From contig JAGXKT010000021.1 in NCBI GenBank assembly GCA_018335035.1, forward strand, positions 3,118-39,686: a stretch of 36,569 nt of DNA. The letters are read 5' to 3'. Origin of the DNA: Phycisphaerae bacterium. Its GTDB lineage: Bacteria > Planctomycetota > Phycisphaerae > SM23-33. Position 1 is the stretch's first letter, and the number at the start of each line of letters is the position of its first letter. The position numbers and the translations under genes were made by a program. Of the stretch, positions 15,023 through 23,375 are shown piece after piece. A model generated the notes under the pieces. That model made no database searches. It worked only from the letters and a program-made list of their open reading frames with translations, and had not been told where the DNA came from.

Positions 15023-16333
15023 ATGAACCGCCGAATCACCGCCGCCGCATGCATTCTGCTGCTGTTGGCCGCCTTGACGCCCGCCAGTGAGCCGCAGACG
15101 CCCCCTGCCGAGACCGAATCGCCAGCCGACAAGGCGCCCGACGCCGCCGGCGCCGACGCCGTCGTGGCGGCCGGGAATGCCTTTGCGATCGACACGTACG
15201 CCCGCCTGCGCGGCGAGGCGGAGGGCAATCTGTTCTTCTCGCCGACGAGCATCCACACCGCCCTGGCGATGACGTACGCCGGCGCCCGCGGCACCACGGC
15301 CGAGCAGATGGAGACAGCGCTGCATCTGCCCGAGGATGCGGACGACATCCACGCCGGCTTCGCCAAGCTGATCGCCGACCTCAACGACCCGGCCACGATC
15401 CACATCGCCAGGCGGGAGGAGGACGGGAAGGTAATGTGGCAGAAGGTTCCCGCCTACCAACTCCATGTCGCCAACGCCCTCTGGCCGCAGGCGGGATACC
15501 CGTTCAAGGAGGCCTTCACCGGCCTGGTGCGCACGCAGTACGCCGCCGCGCTGGAGCAACTGGATTACAAGGCCCCCGCCAAGGCCCGCACGCGGATCAA
15601 CGCCTGGGTCGAGGACAAAACGAACGAGAAGATCAAGAACCTGATCCCCGCCGGCGTGCTGGACCCGCTGACGCGCCTCGTGTTGACCAACGCGGTGTAC
15701 TTCAAGAGCAACTGGTCGGAGGACTTCTCAAAGCACGCCACGAAGGACGGCGACTTCCACGTCTCGCCCGAGAAGACCGTCACGGCGCCGCTGATGCACC
15801 AGACCGAATCGTTCGGCTACGCCGAGACGGACGCGCTGCAAGTCCTCTCGCTGCCCTACAAGGCGAATGAGCTGGACATGGTCGTCCTGCTACCGCGGGA
15901 GGTTGACGGCCTGGCCGCACTGGAGGACGCCCTGACCGCCGAAAAACTGGCCGGGTGGCTCGAGGCGCTGCAGCGGCAACGCGTCCGCGTGACGTTGCCC
16001 AAGTGGGAGTTTACAAGCAAGTTCCGCCTGAAGAGCGTACTCAGCGCCATGGGCATGCCGGACGCCTTCGACCCCGAGAAGGCCGACTTTTCCGGCATGA
16101 CGGACGCGGAGAAACTGTTCATCTCGGCCGTGCTGCACAAGGCCTTCGTGGCCGTGGACGAGGAAGGCACCGAGGCGGCGGCCGCCACGGCCGTGGTGAT
16201 GGACACCAGAGCCATGCCGCCGGCGACCGAGCCGAAGGTCTTCACGGCCGATCATCCGTTCGTGTTCTGCATCCGCCACCGCCCCACCGGCGCGATCCTG
16301 TTCATGGGCCGGGTGGCGAACCCGGCCAAATGA
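15023..16333 (+). CDS. Secreted serpin (serine protease inhibitor), P1 Arg
   Basis: Serpins trap serine (or cysteine) proteases by cleavage of a reactive loop. The 436-residue protein has a signal peptide (residues 1-22), a low-complexity linker (about 23-45) and a full serpin domain (NLFFSPTSIHTALAMTYAGARG, LVLTNAVYFKSNW, HPFVFCIRHRPTGAILFMGRV). The hinge EEGTEAAAATA (380-390) has the small residues needed for loop insertion, so it should be inhibitory. Counting from P15 Gly and the P3'-P4' prolines puts P1 at Arg396 and P1' at Ala397, predicting trypsin-like targets. AAGGAG precedes the ATG by eight bases. No lipobox is seen, so the protein is periplasmic or released. Octamer repeats flank the gene on both sides. 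Confidence 0.93.
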   Translation: MNRRITAAACILLLLAALTPASEPQTPPAETESPADKAPDAAGADAVVAAGNAFAIDTYARLRGEAEGNLFFSPTSIHTALAMTYAGARGTTAEQMETALHLPEDADDIHAGFAKLIADLNDPATIHIARREEDGKVMWQKVPAYQLHVANALWPQAGYPFKEAFTGLVRTQYAAALEQLDYKAPAKARTRINAWVEDKTNEKIKNLIPAGVLDPLTRLVLTNAVYFKSNWSEDFSKHATKDGDFHVSPEKTVTAPLMHQTESFGYAETDALQVLSLPYKANELDMVVLLPREVDGLAALEDALTAEKLAGWLEALQRQRVRVTLPKWEFTSKFRLKSVLSAMGMPDAFDPEKADFSGMTDAEKLFISAVLHKAFVAVDEEGTEAAAATAVVMDTRAMPPATEPKVFTADHPFVFCIRHRPTGAILFMGRVANPAK

Positions 16334-16378
16334 GCGGCGCCAAACGACGGCGGGAATACGCCCCGTGGCGTTGCGCCG

Positions 16379-16488
16379 TCGGCGCGTCAGCCATTCATTC
16401 AGTCGACCAGTCGGATTGGTCTCGCATGTCAGGCGCCCGCCGCGCCCTGCTGGCGATCGACCAGGCACGTCATCGACGAGTCAACGAA
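16379..16488. repeat. Degenerate octamer repeat block after the serpin gene
   Basis: The gap between the serpin and yraN contains weaker copies of the octamer family: CATTCATTCAGTCGACCAGTCG near 16392 and CGACGAGTCAACGAATCACC near 16474. The yraN stop codon lies inside the latter, so the repeat abuts the end of the gene. Nothing else is seen in this gap. Confidence 0.5.
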
Positions 16489-16890
16489 TCACCGGAACGC
16501 GTCGGGAAGGTGGCGGACCGACGGCTCGGCGTCCGGGCGGAGCACGACGGCGACGATATCGAAGCGGAGGTTGAGCCCCTCGGTCGCGACGCGCGAGAGG
16601 CGGTAGTAGTCGGCGACCTTCCGGATGCGGCGTTGCTTGTCTGGGTTGACGGCCGCCTCGGGGGACGTGTAGGCGTCGGACGTACGGGTCTTGACCTCGA
16701 CGAAGCACAGCGTCTCGGCGCCGGTTTCGCGCCGCGTGGAACGGTCCAGCGCGATCAGGTCCACCTCGCCGCGCGGACAGCGGTAGTTGGTCGCGAGAAT
16801 CTTGAGCCCCCGGCGCTTGAGGTGCCCGCGCGCGAGGCGTTCGCCCCGCCGGCCGATATCGTCACGCGTTCGCCTGCCGAACGGCCACAC
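16489..16890 (-). CDS. yraN: YraN/UPF0102 family endonuclease-like protein
   Basis: The 133-residue protein is a compact restriction-endonuclease-fold protein of the UPF0102 family. It shows the family order: GRRGERLARGHLKRRG, then NYRCPRGEVDLIALD with the putative active-site E-V-D, then FVEVKTRT with the E-x-K, and the PDKQRRIRKVADYYL-like helix. Members occur widely beside trmD/rplS and are thought to act in DNA processing, but their substrate is not established. The start is GTG at 16890, supported by GGGAGG six bases upstream. It is the last gene of the rpsP-trmD-rplS run, 26 bp after rplS. Its stop codon overlaps an octamer repeat. Confidence 0.9.
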   Translation of the reverse strand: MWPFGRRTRDDIGRRGERLARGHLKRRGLKILATNYRCPRGEVDLIALDRSTRRETGAETLCFVEVKTRTSDAYTSPEAAVNPDKQRRIRKVADYYRLSRVATEGLNLRFDIVAVVLRPDAEPSVRHLPDAFR

Positions 16891-16916
16891 GCCAACCCTC
16901 CCGCTTGTGCCACGCC

Positions 16917-17333
16917 TCAGGCGTCCGACTCCGCGTCGGCCGGGGCGTCGGCGCCGAGCGCCTGCGGACGCTGGCGCTTGGACGCGCCCTGGCGGCCCTT
17001 GACGCGCGTGGCCTTGCCGACGCGGTCGCGGAGGTAGTAGAGCTTCGCGCGGCGCACGTCGCCCTCGCGGACGACCTCGATGTCGGCGACCTTCGGGCTG
17101 TGGATCGGGAAGACCCGCTCGACGCCCTCGTTGCCGACCATCCGCCGGACGGTGACGGTCTCGGATATGCCGCTGCCGCGACGGCCGATGACCACGCCGC
17201 GAAAGACCTGGATGCGCTGCTTGTCGCCCTCGATGATCCGCACGGAGACGTTGACCGTATCGCCGATGCCGAAATCCGGCACGTGGTCCTTCATGCTCGA
17301 CCGGGCGGCTTTATTGAGTAGTTCCTGGCTCAC
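16917..17333 (-). CDS. rplS: 50S ribosomal protein L19
   Basis: L19 sits at the interface of the 30S and 50S subunits. The 138-residue product contains the complete family core: [35 protein letters not shown], then [18 protein letters not shown] and the basic [20 protein letters not shown]-terminal tail of about 25 residues is rich in Ala and Asp, longer than usual. The start GTG at 17333 overlaps the trmD stop (GTGA), so the genes are translationally coupled. Confidence 0.97.
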   Translation of the reverse strand: MSQELLNKAARSSMKDHVPDFGIGDTVNVSVRIIEGDKQRIQVFRGVVIGRRGSGISETVTVRRMVGNEGVERVFPIHSPKVADIEVVREGDVRRAKLYYLRDRVGKATRVKGRQGASKRQRPQALGADAPADAESDA

Positions 17334-18067
17334 GGTGAAGCTCCCGTCTGTTCGTTCTCGCGGTCGTCGCCGCGTTGCCTGTTTCGTGCCATCATGTCCG
17401 GGCGTCGCTGGGCGGTTCGCAGCCGGGCCTGTTCGGTCCGCCAGTCGGCGATCCGCCGATGGTCGCCGCTGAGAAGCACGTCCGGCACGCTCAGCCCGCG
17501 AAACGTCTGCGGGCGCGTGTACTGCGGATACTCCAGCAGCCCGTCGGCGAAGGATTCTTCAACGGGCGATTCGTCTTTTCCAAGCGCGCCGGGCAGCAAG
17601 CGCGTCACGGCGTCGATCACGACCATGGCGGGCACCTCGCCACCGCTGAGCACGAAGTCGCCAATGCTGACTTCCATGTCCGCCAGGTGCGTCCGGATCC
17701 GCTCGTCGAATCCCTCGTAGTGTCCGGCCAGCAGGATCAACCGCTGCTCGCCGGCCAGTTCGCCAACAAGGGCCTGACTCAGCGGGCGTCCCTGGGGGGT
17801 CAGCAGGATCACCTTTCCCTGCGGCTCGGTCTGTTTTCGGACGGCCTCGACAGCGTCGAGGACCGGCCGGCACATCAGCACCATGCCGGGCCCGCCGCCA
17901 TAGGGCTTGTCGTCGACGGTTCCGTAGGTGTCCGTGGCGAATTGGCGGATGTCGGTCCGGTGGACCTCGATCAACCCGTTGCGTACGGCCCGGCCGACGA
18001 TGCTCGCCGAGAGGAAGCCATCGAACATCTCGCAAAACAGCGTGAGGATGTCGATGCGCAGCGCCAT
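17330..18067 (-). CDS. trmD: tRNA (guanine-N1)-methyltransferase TrmD
   Basis: TrmD methylates G37 next to the anticodon using S-adenosylmethionine and prevents frameshifting. The 245-residue SPOUT-fold protein has the trefoil-knot motifs [25 protein letters not shown] and [20 protein letters not shown], followed by the C-terminal tRNA-binding part with [19 protein letters not shown]. It follows rpsP by 8 bp and overlaps rplS by 4 bp, the conserved ribosomal arrangement. rimM, usually between rpsP and trmD, is missing here. Confidence 0.97.
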   Translation of the reverse strand: MALRIDILTLFCEMFDGFLSASIVGRAVRNGLIEVHRTDIRQFATDTYGTVDDKPYGGGPGMVLMCRPVLDAVEAVRKQTEPQGKVILLTPQGRPLSQALVGELAGEQRLILLAGHYEGFDERIRTHLADMEVSIGDFVLSGGEVPAMVVIDAVTRLLPGALGKDESPVEESFADGLLEYPQYTRPQTFRGLSVPDVLLSGDHRRIADWRTEQARLRTAQRRPDMMARNRQRGDDRENEQTGASP

Positions 18068-18075
18068 CCCGGGCC

Positions 18076-18333
18076 CTAGCGCCCGGCGCCGATCCCGTGC
18101 CGCCGCAGCAGATCGCTGACCGTCTTGCTCGGCACGGCGCCGACGCTCAGCCAGTGCTCGATCCGTTCGCGGTTCAGCGAACTGGCGCTTTCCGGGTGCG
18201 ACGCCTCCGGATCGTACCAGCCCAACTGCTCGATCACGCGACCATCACGCGGGTTGCGCGACTCGATCGCGTTGAGCCGGTAGAAGCTGCGATGCCGCCG
18301 GCCGAACCTCTTCAGTCTCAACTTGACTGCCAC
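18076..18333 (-). CDS. rpsP: 30S ribosomal protein S16
   Basis: S16 is a primary-binding protein of the small subunit. The 85-residue product reads [19 protein letters not shown] then [19 protein letters not shown], the family hallmark, and ends in [19 protein letters not shown]. The start is GTG at 18333, because the family begins (M)AVKLRL and a GGAGAG ribosome site is seven bases upstream; longer in-frame starts have no such support. It heads the rpsP-trmD-rplS-yraN operon. Confidence 0.96.
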   Translation of the reverse strand: MAVKLRLKRFGRRHRSFYRLNAIESRNPRDGRVIEQLGWYDPEASHPESASSLNRERIEHWLSVGAVPSKTVSDLLRRHGIGAGR

Positions 18334-18396
18334 GAATACGCTCTCCACGCCCTCTGGGGGCACACCGTCTCTGTTTGCACATTCCGTAAGCCGACT

Positions 18397-18424
18397 ATCA
18401 TACCACGCCCGCAAGGGCCTGCAA
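18397..18424 (-). promoter_or_regulatory. Promoter of the rpsP-trmD-rplS operon
   Basis: On the minus strand TATGAT (18397-18402, five of six to consensus) follows TTGCAG (18419-18424) by 16 bases. It lies in the 147-bp gap between murG and rpsP and gives a leader of about 57 bases. This separates the ribosomal operon from the upstream dcw genes. Confidence 0.55.
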
Positions 18425-18480
18425 GTGCTTTTTCGCCCCTGCGGACAACCAACAACCCCGTCGGCGGACAAGCCCACGCC

Positions 18481-19590
18481 TCAGGCGCCCGACAGCCATG
18501 CCGCCACAATGTCCGCGGCGCCCGGACGGTCGCAGCGACCGGCCGCCTCTCGCATCGACCGCCGGCGCGCCTCATCGTCCAGCAGGCCCAGCAGCACAGC
18601 GCCGAGGCGGTCGGCGTTGACGGCTGCGTCGACGGCGTCCTCACAGATCACCGCCCCGCCGGACGTAACCAGCTCCGCGGCGTTGTGGTGCTGCTGGCGG
18701 TCGCGATGGTGCGGATACGGCATGAGCACGGCCGGCGTGGACGTCGCGGCCAGTTCGGCGACCGTCACGGCTCCGGCGCGGCACAGAACCACGTCCGCCG
18801 CCGCGTAGGCCAGGTCCATTCGCTCGCAGTAATGACGGGCGAAGATGGGCGCGTCTGGCGGCGGGTAGGCGTCCGCCAGCCCGGCCCGCCGTGGACCGGT
18901 CACGTGCAGAACCTGCCACTGGCCGGCCCGTTGCGTCAGCGCGTCACCCAGGGCCGCGACGACAGCGTTGACGCTCGCCGCCCCGCTGCTGCCGCCGAGG
19001 ACGACCAGCGTGCGCCGATCGGCGTCCAACCCGAAATGCGCCATCGCCTCATCGCGCCTGCCGGCAGCGATGCCCGCGCGTAACGGGCAGCCGACGGCGC
19101 GAACCTTGCCCCGAGCCGGCGCGGGAAAACACTCGGCCGCAGCGGGGAACCCGGCGAAGATCGCCTCGGCGCGGCGGGCGAGGTAGCGGTTGGCCCGTCC
19201 GGGAACGGCATCCGGGTTCAGCAGCGCCGCGCGCACGCCGCGACGAGCCGCCTCGCGCACGACCGGACCGGCCGCGAACCCCCCGAGGCCCAGCACGGCC
19301 GCCGGACGAAGGTCGGCGAGCATCTCGCCCGCCAGGCGTCGCGACGCCCGCCAGGCGCGGAGAAAGCCGGGCACCTCGCCCGCCCGCCGCGGTAGCGGAC
19401 GAACCGGCTGGCGCACCACGCCCAGGTCGGCTCGCGGCGCGAGAATCCGCTCATCCAGCGAGCGGTCGGAGCAGGCGAAGACGATTTGCCCCGCGGGTTC
19501 GGCGCGCCGCAGCGCCTCGGCCACGGCCAGCCCCGGGTACAGATGCCCCCCCGTGCCCCCGCCGGCGAGAATGTACAGGGCACCGGTCAT
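18481..19590 (-). CDS. murG: UDP-GlcNAc:lipid I N-acetylglucosaminyltransferase MurG
   Basis: MurG adds GlcNAc to lipid I on the inner face of the membrane to make lipid II. The 369-residue GT-B enzyme has the N-terminal glycine loop AGGGTGGHLYPGLAVAEAL, the second domain VVLGGSSGAASVNAVV, and the nucleotide-sugar region ADVVLCRAGAVTVAELAATSTPAVLMPYPHHRDRQQHHNA, in which the expected R-x-G, E and D-x-Q/H residues are visible. It overlaps ftsW by 4 bp (ATGA). It is the last gene of the dcw cluster in this window; murC does not follow. Confidence 0.95.
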   Translation of the reverse strand: MTGALYILAGGGTGGHLYPGLAVAEALRRAEPAGQIVFACSDRSLDERILAPRADLGVVRQPVRPLPRRAGEVPGFLRAWRASRRLAGEMLADLRPAAVLGLGGFAAGPVVREAARRGVRAALLNPDAVPGRANRYLARRAEAIFAGFPAAAECFPAPARGKVRAVGCPLRAGIAAGRRDEAMAHFGLDADRRTLVVLGGSSGAASVNAVVAALGDALTQRAGQWQVLHVTGPRRAGLADAYPPPDAPIFARHYCERMDLAYAAADVVLCRAGAVTVAELAATSTPAVLMPYPHHRDRQQHHNAAELVTSGGAVICEDAVDAAVNADRLGAVLLGLLDDEARRRSMREAAGRCDRPGAADIVAAWLSGA

Positions 19591-20771
19591 GACGTCTCGT
19601 CGTCCGGCGCGGCGCTGTCCGGCGGTCCGTGGGCGGTGACTGAGACCATCAGCCCGACCGCCGCGGCCATGATCGCCAGGGCCGTGCCCCCGGCGGAGAT
19701 GAACGGAAACGCCATGCCGGTCGGCGGCGCGACGACCAGATCAACGGCGACGTGCAGCACGGCCTGGGCGGCGATGACGAAGCCCAGAGACCCGGCCAGC
19801 ACGCGTCCGAAACGGTCGGGCGAGCGCACGGCGGCGCGGCGGGCGACGACGATCCACAACGCCACCAACCCGAACAGCAACATCGCCCCTACGAAGCCCC
19901 ACTCCTCGCAGAAGACGGAGAAGATGAAGTCGGTGGACCGCTCGGGCAAGAAGAGCTTCTGCATGCCGGCGCCGGGGCCTTTGCCCGTCCACCCGCCGGA
20001 GACGATCCCCGTCAGCGACTGCCGCGGCTGGTAGCTGCTGGCGTGGGTGGACGACCATGGGTCGACCATCGCCAACACGCGATTCCAGCGATACGGCACG
20101 CGGTAGACCAGCGCGTAGAAGCCGGCTGCCCCGGCGACAACCAGCCCGAGCAGATAGGTGATCGGCACACCGGACAGCAGCATCGTCACGCCGGCAGCCA
20201 GGACGATGACGGCCGCCGTGCCAAAATCCTCAGTGACCACCGGCGCCACGGCCGCCGCCACGGCAAGCAGACCGACCCCGAAGGCCCGTCCGGAGCGCCG
20301 CGCGGTGTCCGAACGACCGAACCACGCCGCCAGAAACACGATCAGCGCCAGCTTGATCACCTCCGATGGCTGGAAGCCGATGCCATATTGCGGCGGACCG
20401 AATTGCAGCCACCGCCGGTGACCGTTGATTGACTTGCCCAGCGGCGTGAAGACGAGAACCCCGCAGCCGATCGCCAGAAGCAGTCCCGCCGCGGCCAGGA
20501 CCGGCATGTGCCGCCCCCGTGCCAGCCAGCGGTAGTCGAACCGCCAGGCCAGCAACAGCACCACGGCCGCCACAACCGCGAACAGCGTGTGACGGACCTC
20601 GCGACGGGCATACCACGCGCCGGGCTCATCGACGGAGACGCCCGCACTGTGTACCAGCACCACGCCGAGCGCCAGCAGCGACAACGTCGCCAGCATCAGC
20701 GCCTGGCCCGAGGCGTTGTGCCGCAACGGCAGCTTGTCCGGCGTCCTGGGCATCCGTGCCTCATTCGTCAT
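19587..20771 (-). CDS. ftsW: SEDS-family peptidoglycan glycosyltransferase FtsW
   Basis: FtsW polymerises lipid II at the division site together with FtsI. The 394-residue polytopic protein has about ten membrane helices and SEDS motifs: SINGHRRWLQFGPPQYGIGFQPSE, the TEDFGTAAVIVL segment holding the conserved Asp, the long extracellular loop with QSLTGIVSGGWTGKGPG and LPERSTDFIFSVFCEEWGFVG, and the PPTGMAFPFISAGGTA near the end. ATG at 20771 is used; an adjacent GTG at 20774 is possible. FtsW rather than RodA is inferred from its place between mraY and murG. The murD gene that often separates mraY and ftsW is absent. Confidence 0.93.
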   Translation of the reverse strand: MTNEARMPRTPDKLPLRHNASGQALMLATLSLLALGVVLVHSAGVSVDEPGAWYARREVRHTLFAVVAAVVLLLAWRFDYRWLARGRHMPVLAAAGLLLAIGCGVLVFTPLGKSINGHRRWLQFGPPQYGIGFQPSEVIKLALIVFLAAWFGRSDTARRSGRAFGVGLLAVAAAVAPVVTEDFGTAAVIVLAAGVTMLLSGVPITYLLGLVVAGAAGFYALVYRVPYRWNRVLAMVDPWSSTHASSYQPRQSLTGIVSGGWTGKGPGAGMQKLFLPERSTDFIFSVFCEEWGFVGAMLLFGLVALWIVVARRAAVRSPDRFGRVLAGSLGFVIAAQAVLHVAVDLVVAPPTGMAFPFISAGGTALAIMAAAVGLMVSVTAHGPPDSAAPDDETS

Positions 20772-20829
20772 CACACAACGTCAGCCGCAGATTGCGCACC
20801 CGGACGGGTGCGTAATCCGCGGGTCCTCT

Positions 20830-21927
20830 TTACCGCAGTTTCAGCGTCGCCAGCGCCAGGGCGGCACAGATCAGCCCCAGCAGCCAGAAGCGAACCACCA
20901 CCTTCGTCTCGGCCCATCCGCCGAGGTGGAAGTGATGGTGAATCGGCGCGCAGCGCAGGAGGCGCTTGCCTTCCATGCCGCTGCGCGGCTTGGTGAGCTT
21001 GAAGTAGCTGATCTGCAGCATCACGCTGACCGACTCCATCACGAACACGCCGCCCGCGATCAGCAGCAGCAGCTCCTGGCGCGTGACCAGGGCAATGTAA
21101 GCGATAATGCCGCCCAGCGGTAGCGAGCCCGTATCGCCCATGAACACCTGCGCGGGCGGCGCATTGTACCAGAGGAAACCCAGCAGGGCGCCGATCATGG
21201 CCGAGCAGATGACGGTCATCTCCGCGGCCTCCTGTCCGATCAGCGGCAGGTGAAGCAGCATCGCCCACTCGCGAACACCGACGAGCCACGAGACCAGCAG
21301 AAACACCCCGGCGACGATCGCCGTGCACCCGGCCGCCAGGCCGTCCATCCCGTCGGTCAGGTTCACCGCGTTCGTCGAGCCGACGAGCGTGACGACCATA
21401 ATCATCACGTACGCCAGCGCGGGCAGGTACACGCCCTCGGCGACGAAGGGAAAGTAGAACTGCTGCGCCTCCTCGACGTACCGCCCGTAGGATCGCGTAA
21501 ACACCGCAAGCAGGACGGCGATGCCGATCTGGAAGACGAGCTTCTCCCACATCTTCAGCCCATCGCGCGAACCGGCTCCCGCGGCGTAGCGCAGCTTGAG
21601 CCAGTCGTCGACGGCGCCGAGCCCGCCCAACCACAGCAGCGCGACCATGGCCATCCGCATGTACCCGTTGTCCAGATCGGCAAACAGCACGGTAGCAACG
21701 AAGATGGCGATGACGATCAGCGCCCCGCCCATCGTGGGCGTGTTCGATTTGTACTGCGCCAGACGGTTGAGATCGGCGTGATTGAACTCCGGGCGGTCGC
21801 CCAGCTTGCGCTTGACCAAAAAGCGGATCATCCGCGGGCCGAGCACGAGCACGACGAGGAAGCTCACCACGGCCGCCCCGGAGACGCGCAGGAGCAGATT
21901 CTCTCCGCCGAGAAGCCAGTGAATCAC
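20830..21927 (-). CDS. mraY: Phospho-MurNAc-pentapeptide transferase MraY
   Basis: MraY transfers phospho-MurNAc-pentapeptide to undecaprenyl phosphate, forming lipid I. The 365-residue protein has ten membrane segments and the family motifs: KSNTPTMGGALIV, the aspartate-rich GGLGAVDDWLKL, STNAVNLTDGMDGLAAG, FLWYNAPPAQVFMGDTGSL, and the histidine loop RCAPIHHHFHLGGWAETKVV. The start is GTG at 21927, overlapping the murF stop (GTGA), which also places the first helix correctly; longer in-frame starts fall inside murF. The gap to ftsW is about 58 bp. Confidence 0.96.
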   Translation of the reverse strand: MIHWLLGGENLLLRVSGAAVVSFLVVLVLGPRMIRFLVKRKLGDRPEFNHADLNRLAQYKSNTPTMGGALIVIAIFVATVLFADLDNGYMRMAMVALLWLGGLGAVDDWLKLRYAAGAGSRDGLKMWEKLVFQIGIAVLLAVFTRSYGRYVEEAQQFYFPFVAEGVYLPALAYVMIMVVTLVGSTNAVNLTDGMDGLAAGCTAIVAGVFLLVSWLVGVREWAMLLHLPLIGQEAAEMTVICSAMIGALLGFLWYNAPPAQVFMGDTGSLPLGGIIAYIALVTRQELLLLIAGGVFVMESVSVMLQISYFKLTKPRSGMEGKRLLRCAPIHHHFHLGGWAETKVVVRFWLLGLICAALALATLKLR

Positions 21928-23375
21928 CGGTCCGCTTCCTCGTGCATGGGGGTTTCGCTCGGCGCGTCGGCGCCGCCGAAGGCGCGACGGATCGCATCGA
22001 CAACGCGCTCCAGGCGCATACGACGCGAGCCCTTGACCAATACGACGTCGCCGGCTCGGAGCAACGAGGGCACCGCCTCGACGGCGCTGTCCGTGTCTTC
22101 GACACATTCGATCGCCGCGCCGCCCTGACGCGCCCCCTCGGCGATGTATCGGCCCAGCGGACCGACACCGATGAGCAAATCGAGCTCGCGCGCGGCCACG
22201 TCGCGCCCGGTCTGGCGGTGCATCGCGACCGCGTCGTCACCGAGCTCCAGCATGTCGCCGACGACGAGGACCCGCCGACGGGCGGGCAATTCGCCGAGCA
22301 CGTCCGCCGCGGCCGAGACGCTCGCCGGGTTGGCGTTGTACGCGTCGTTGATGATCACCACGTCACCGGCGTCGACGCGCTGCAGTCGCATCGTCACGGC
22401 CGGCATGTCCGACAGCGCCGCGGCAGCGTCGGCCTGGTCCCAACCGAATCGCTGCGCCACGGCAATCGCCGCCAGGGCGTTCAGCGCGTTGTGCCGCCCG
22501 GCCAGCGGCAGGTCCGCCCAGAGGCGCCCGTTGATTTGAAACCGCGCGCACCCGCGTCCGTCGGCCGCCGGTTGGTAATCGGTCAGGCGCAGCGCCGCGG
22601 CCTCCGACAGCCCGAAGCCGATAATCCTCGGCGGCACAGGGGCGTCTGAGGCGGCCACCTCTACGGCGCGCCGCAACGCGGGGTTGTCGGCCCAGATCAC
22701 GCCGAGCCCGCCCGGCGCCAGGCAACTCAGCAGGGAGGCCTTCTCCACGGCGACGCGCTCGACGCTGCCGAGCTTCTCGGTGTGGGCGGCGCTGACGGAC
22801 GTAACCACGGCCACGTCCGGGCGGACCAGTCGCCCCAGTGCGGCAATCTCGCCGGGCGCGTTCGTCCCCACTTCGCAGACGGCATACGCGTCCGACGGCT
22901 CGACGCTCAAAAGCGTCAGCGGCACGCCGACGTCGTTGTTGAAGCTCTTCGGCGAGCACCGCCCCGCCAGGCGCCGCGAGAGAATGTGCTCGATCATCCG
23001 CTTGACGGTGGTCTTACCATTGGAGCCGGTCACGGCCACCATCGTTGCGGCGACCAGTCCACGGTAGTACGCCGCGAGCTCGCCCAGCGCTCGCCGCGGA
23101 TCGCCGACCAGCAGCAGTCCCATGGCGCCGATATCATCCAGGGCCGTCAGCTGCGGCGCGTCGCGCGCGACGACGGCGGCGGCGCAATCGGCCGCGGCGG
23201 CTCGGGGCAGAAAGTCGTGCGCGTCGAAGGTTTCGCCGCGCAGCGCGAACCACAAATCGCCCGGCCGCGCCGTGCGCGTATCGGTGCTCAGGCCGCTCAA
23301 CGAGGGGTCGCGCGGCGGACGCAACCAACGCCCGCGTACCGCAGCGGCAACCTCGTCGGCCGTCAGCGGCTTCAT
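21924..23375 (-). CDS. murF: UDP-MurNAc-tripeptide:D-Ala-D-Ala ligase MurF
   Basis: MurF adds D-Ala-D-Ala to UDP-MurNAc-tripeptide, using ATP. The 483-residue Mur ligase has an N-terminal domain (STDTRTARPGDLWFALRGETFDAHDF), the ATP loop VTGSNGKTTVKRM, the central ICEVGTNAPGEI-type segment (CEVGTNAPGEIAALG), the GRHNALNALAAIAVAQ segment, and the C-terminal domain with NDAYNANPAS and GDMLELGDDA, all typical of MurF rather than MurE or MurC. It overlaps both murE and mraY by 4 bp. Confidence 0.96.
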   Translation of the reverse strand: MKPLTADEVAAAVRGRWLRPPRDPSLSGLSTDTRTARPGDLWFALRGETFDAHDFLPRAAAADCAAAVVARDAPQLTALDDIGAMGLLLVGDPRRALGELAAYYRGLVAATMVAVTGSNGKTTVKRMIEHILSRRLAGRCSPKSFNNDVGVPLTLLSVEPSDAYAVCEVGTNAPGEIAALGRLVRPDVAVVTSVSAAHTEKLGSVERVAVEKASLLSCLAPGGLGVIWADNPALRRAVEVAASDAPVPPRIIGFGLSEAAALRLTDYQPAADGRGCARFQINGRLWADLPLAGRHNALNALAAIAVAQRFGWDQADAAAALSDMPAVTMRLQRVDAGDVVIINDAYNANPASVSAAADVLGELPARRRVLVVGDMLELGDDAVAMHRQTGRDVAARELDLLIGVGPLGRYIAEGARQGGAAIECVEDTDSAVEAVPSLLRAGDVVLVKGSRRMRLERVVDAIRRAFGGADAPSETPMHEEADR

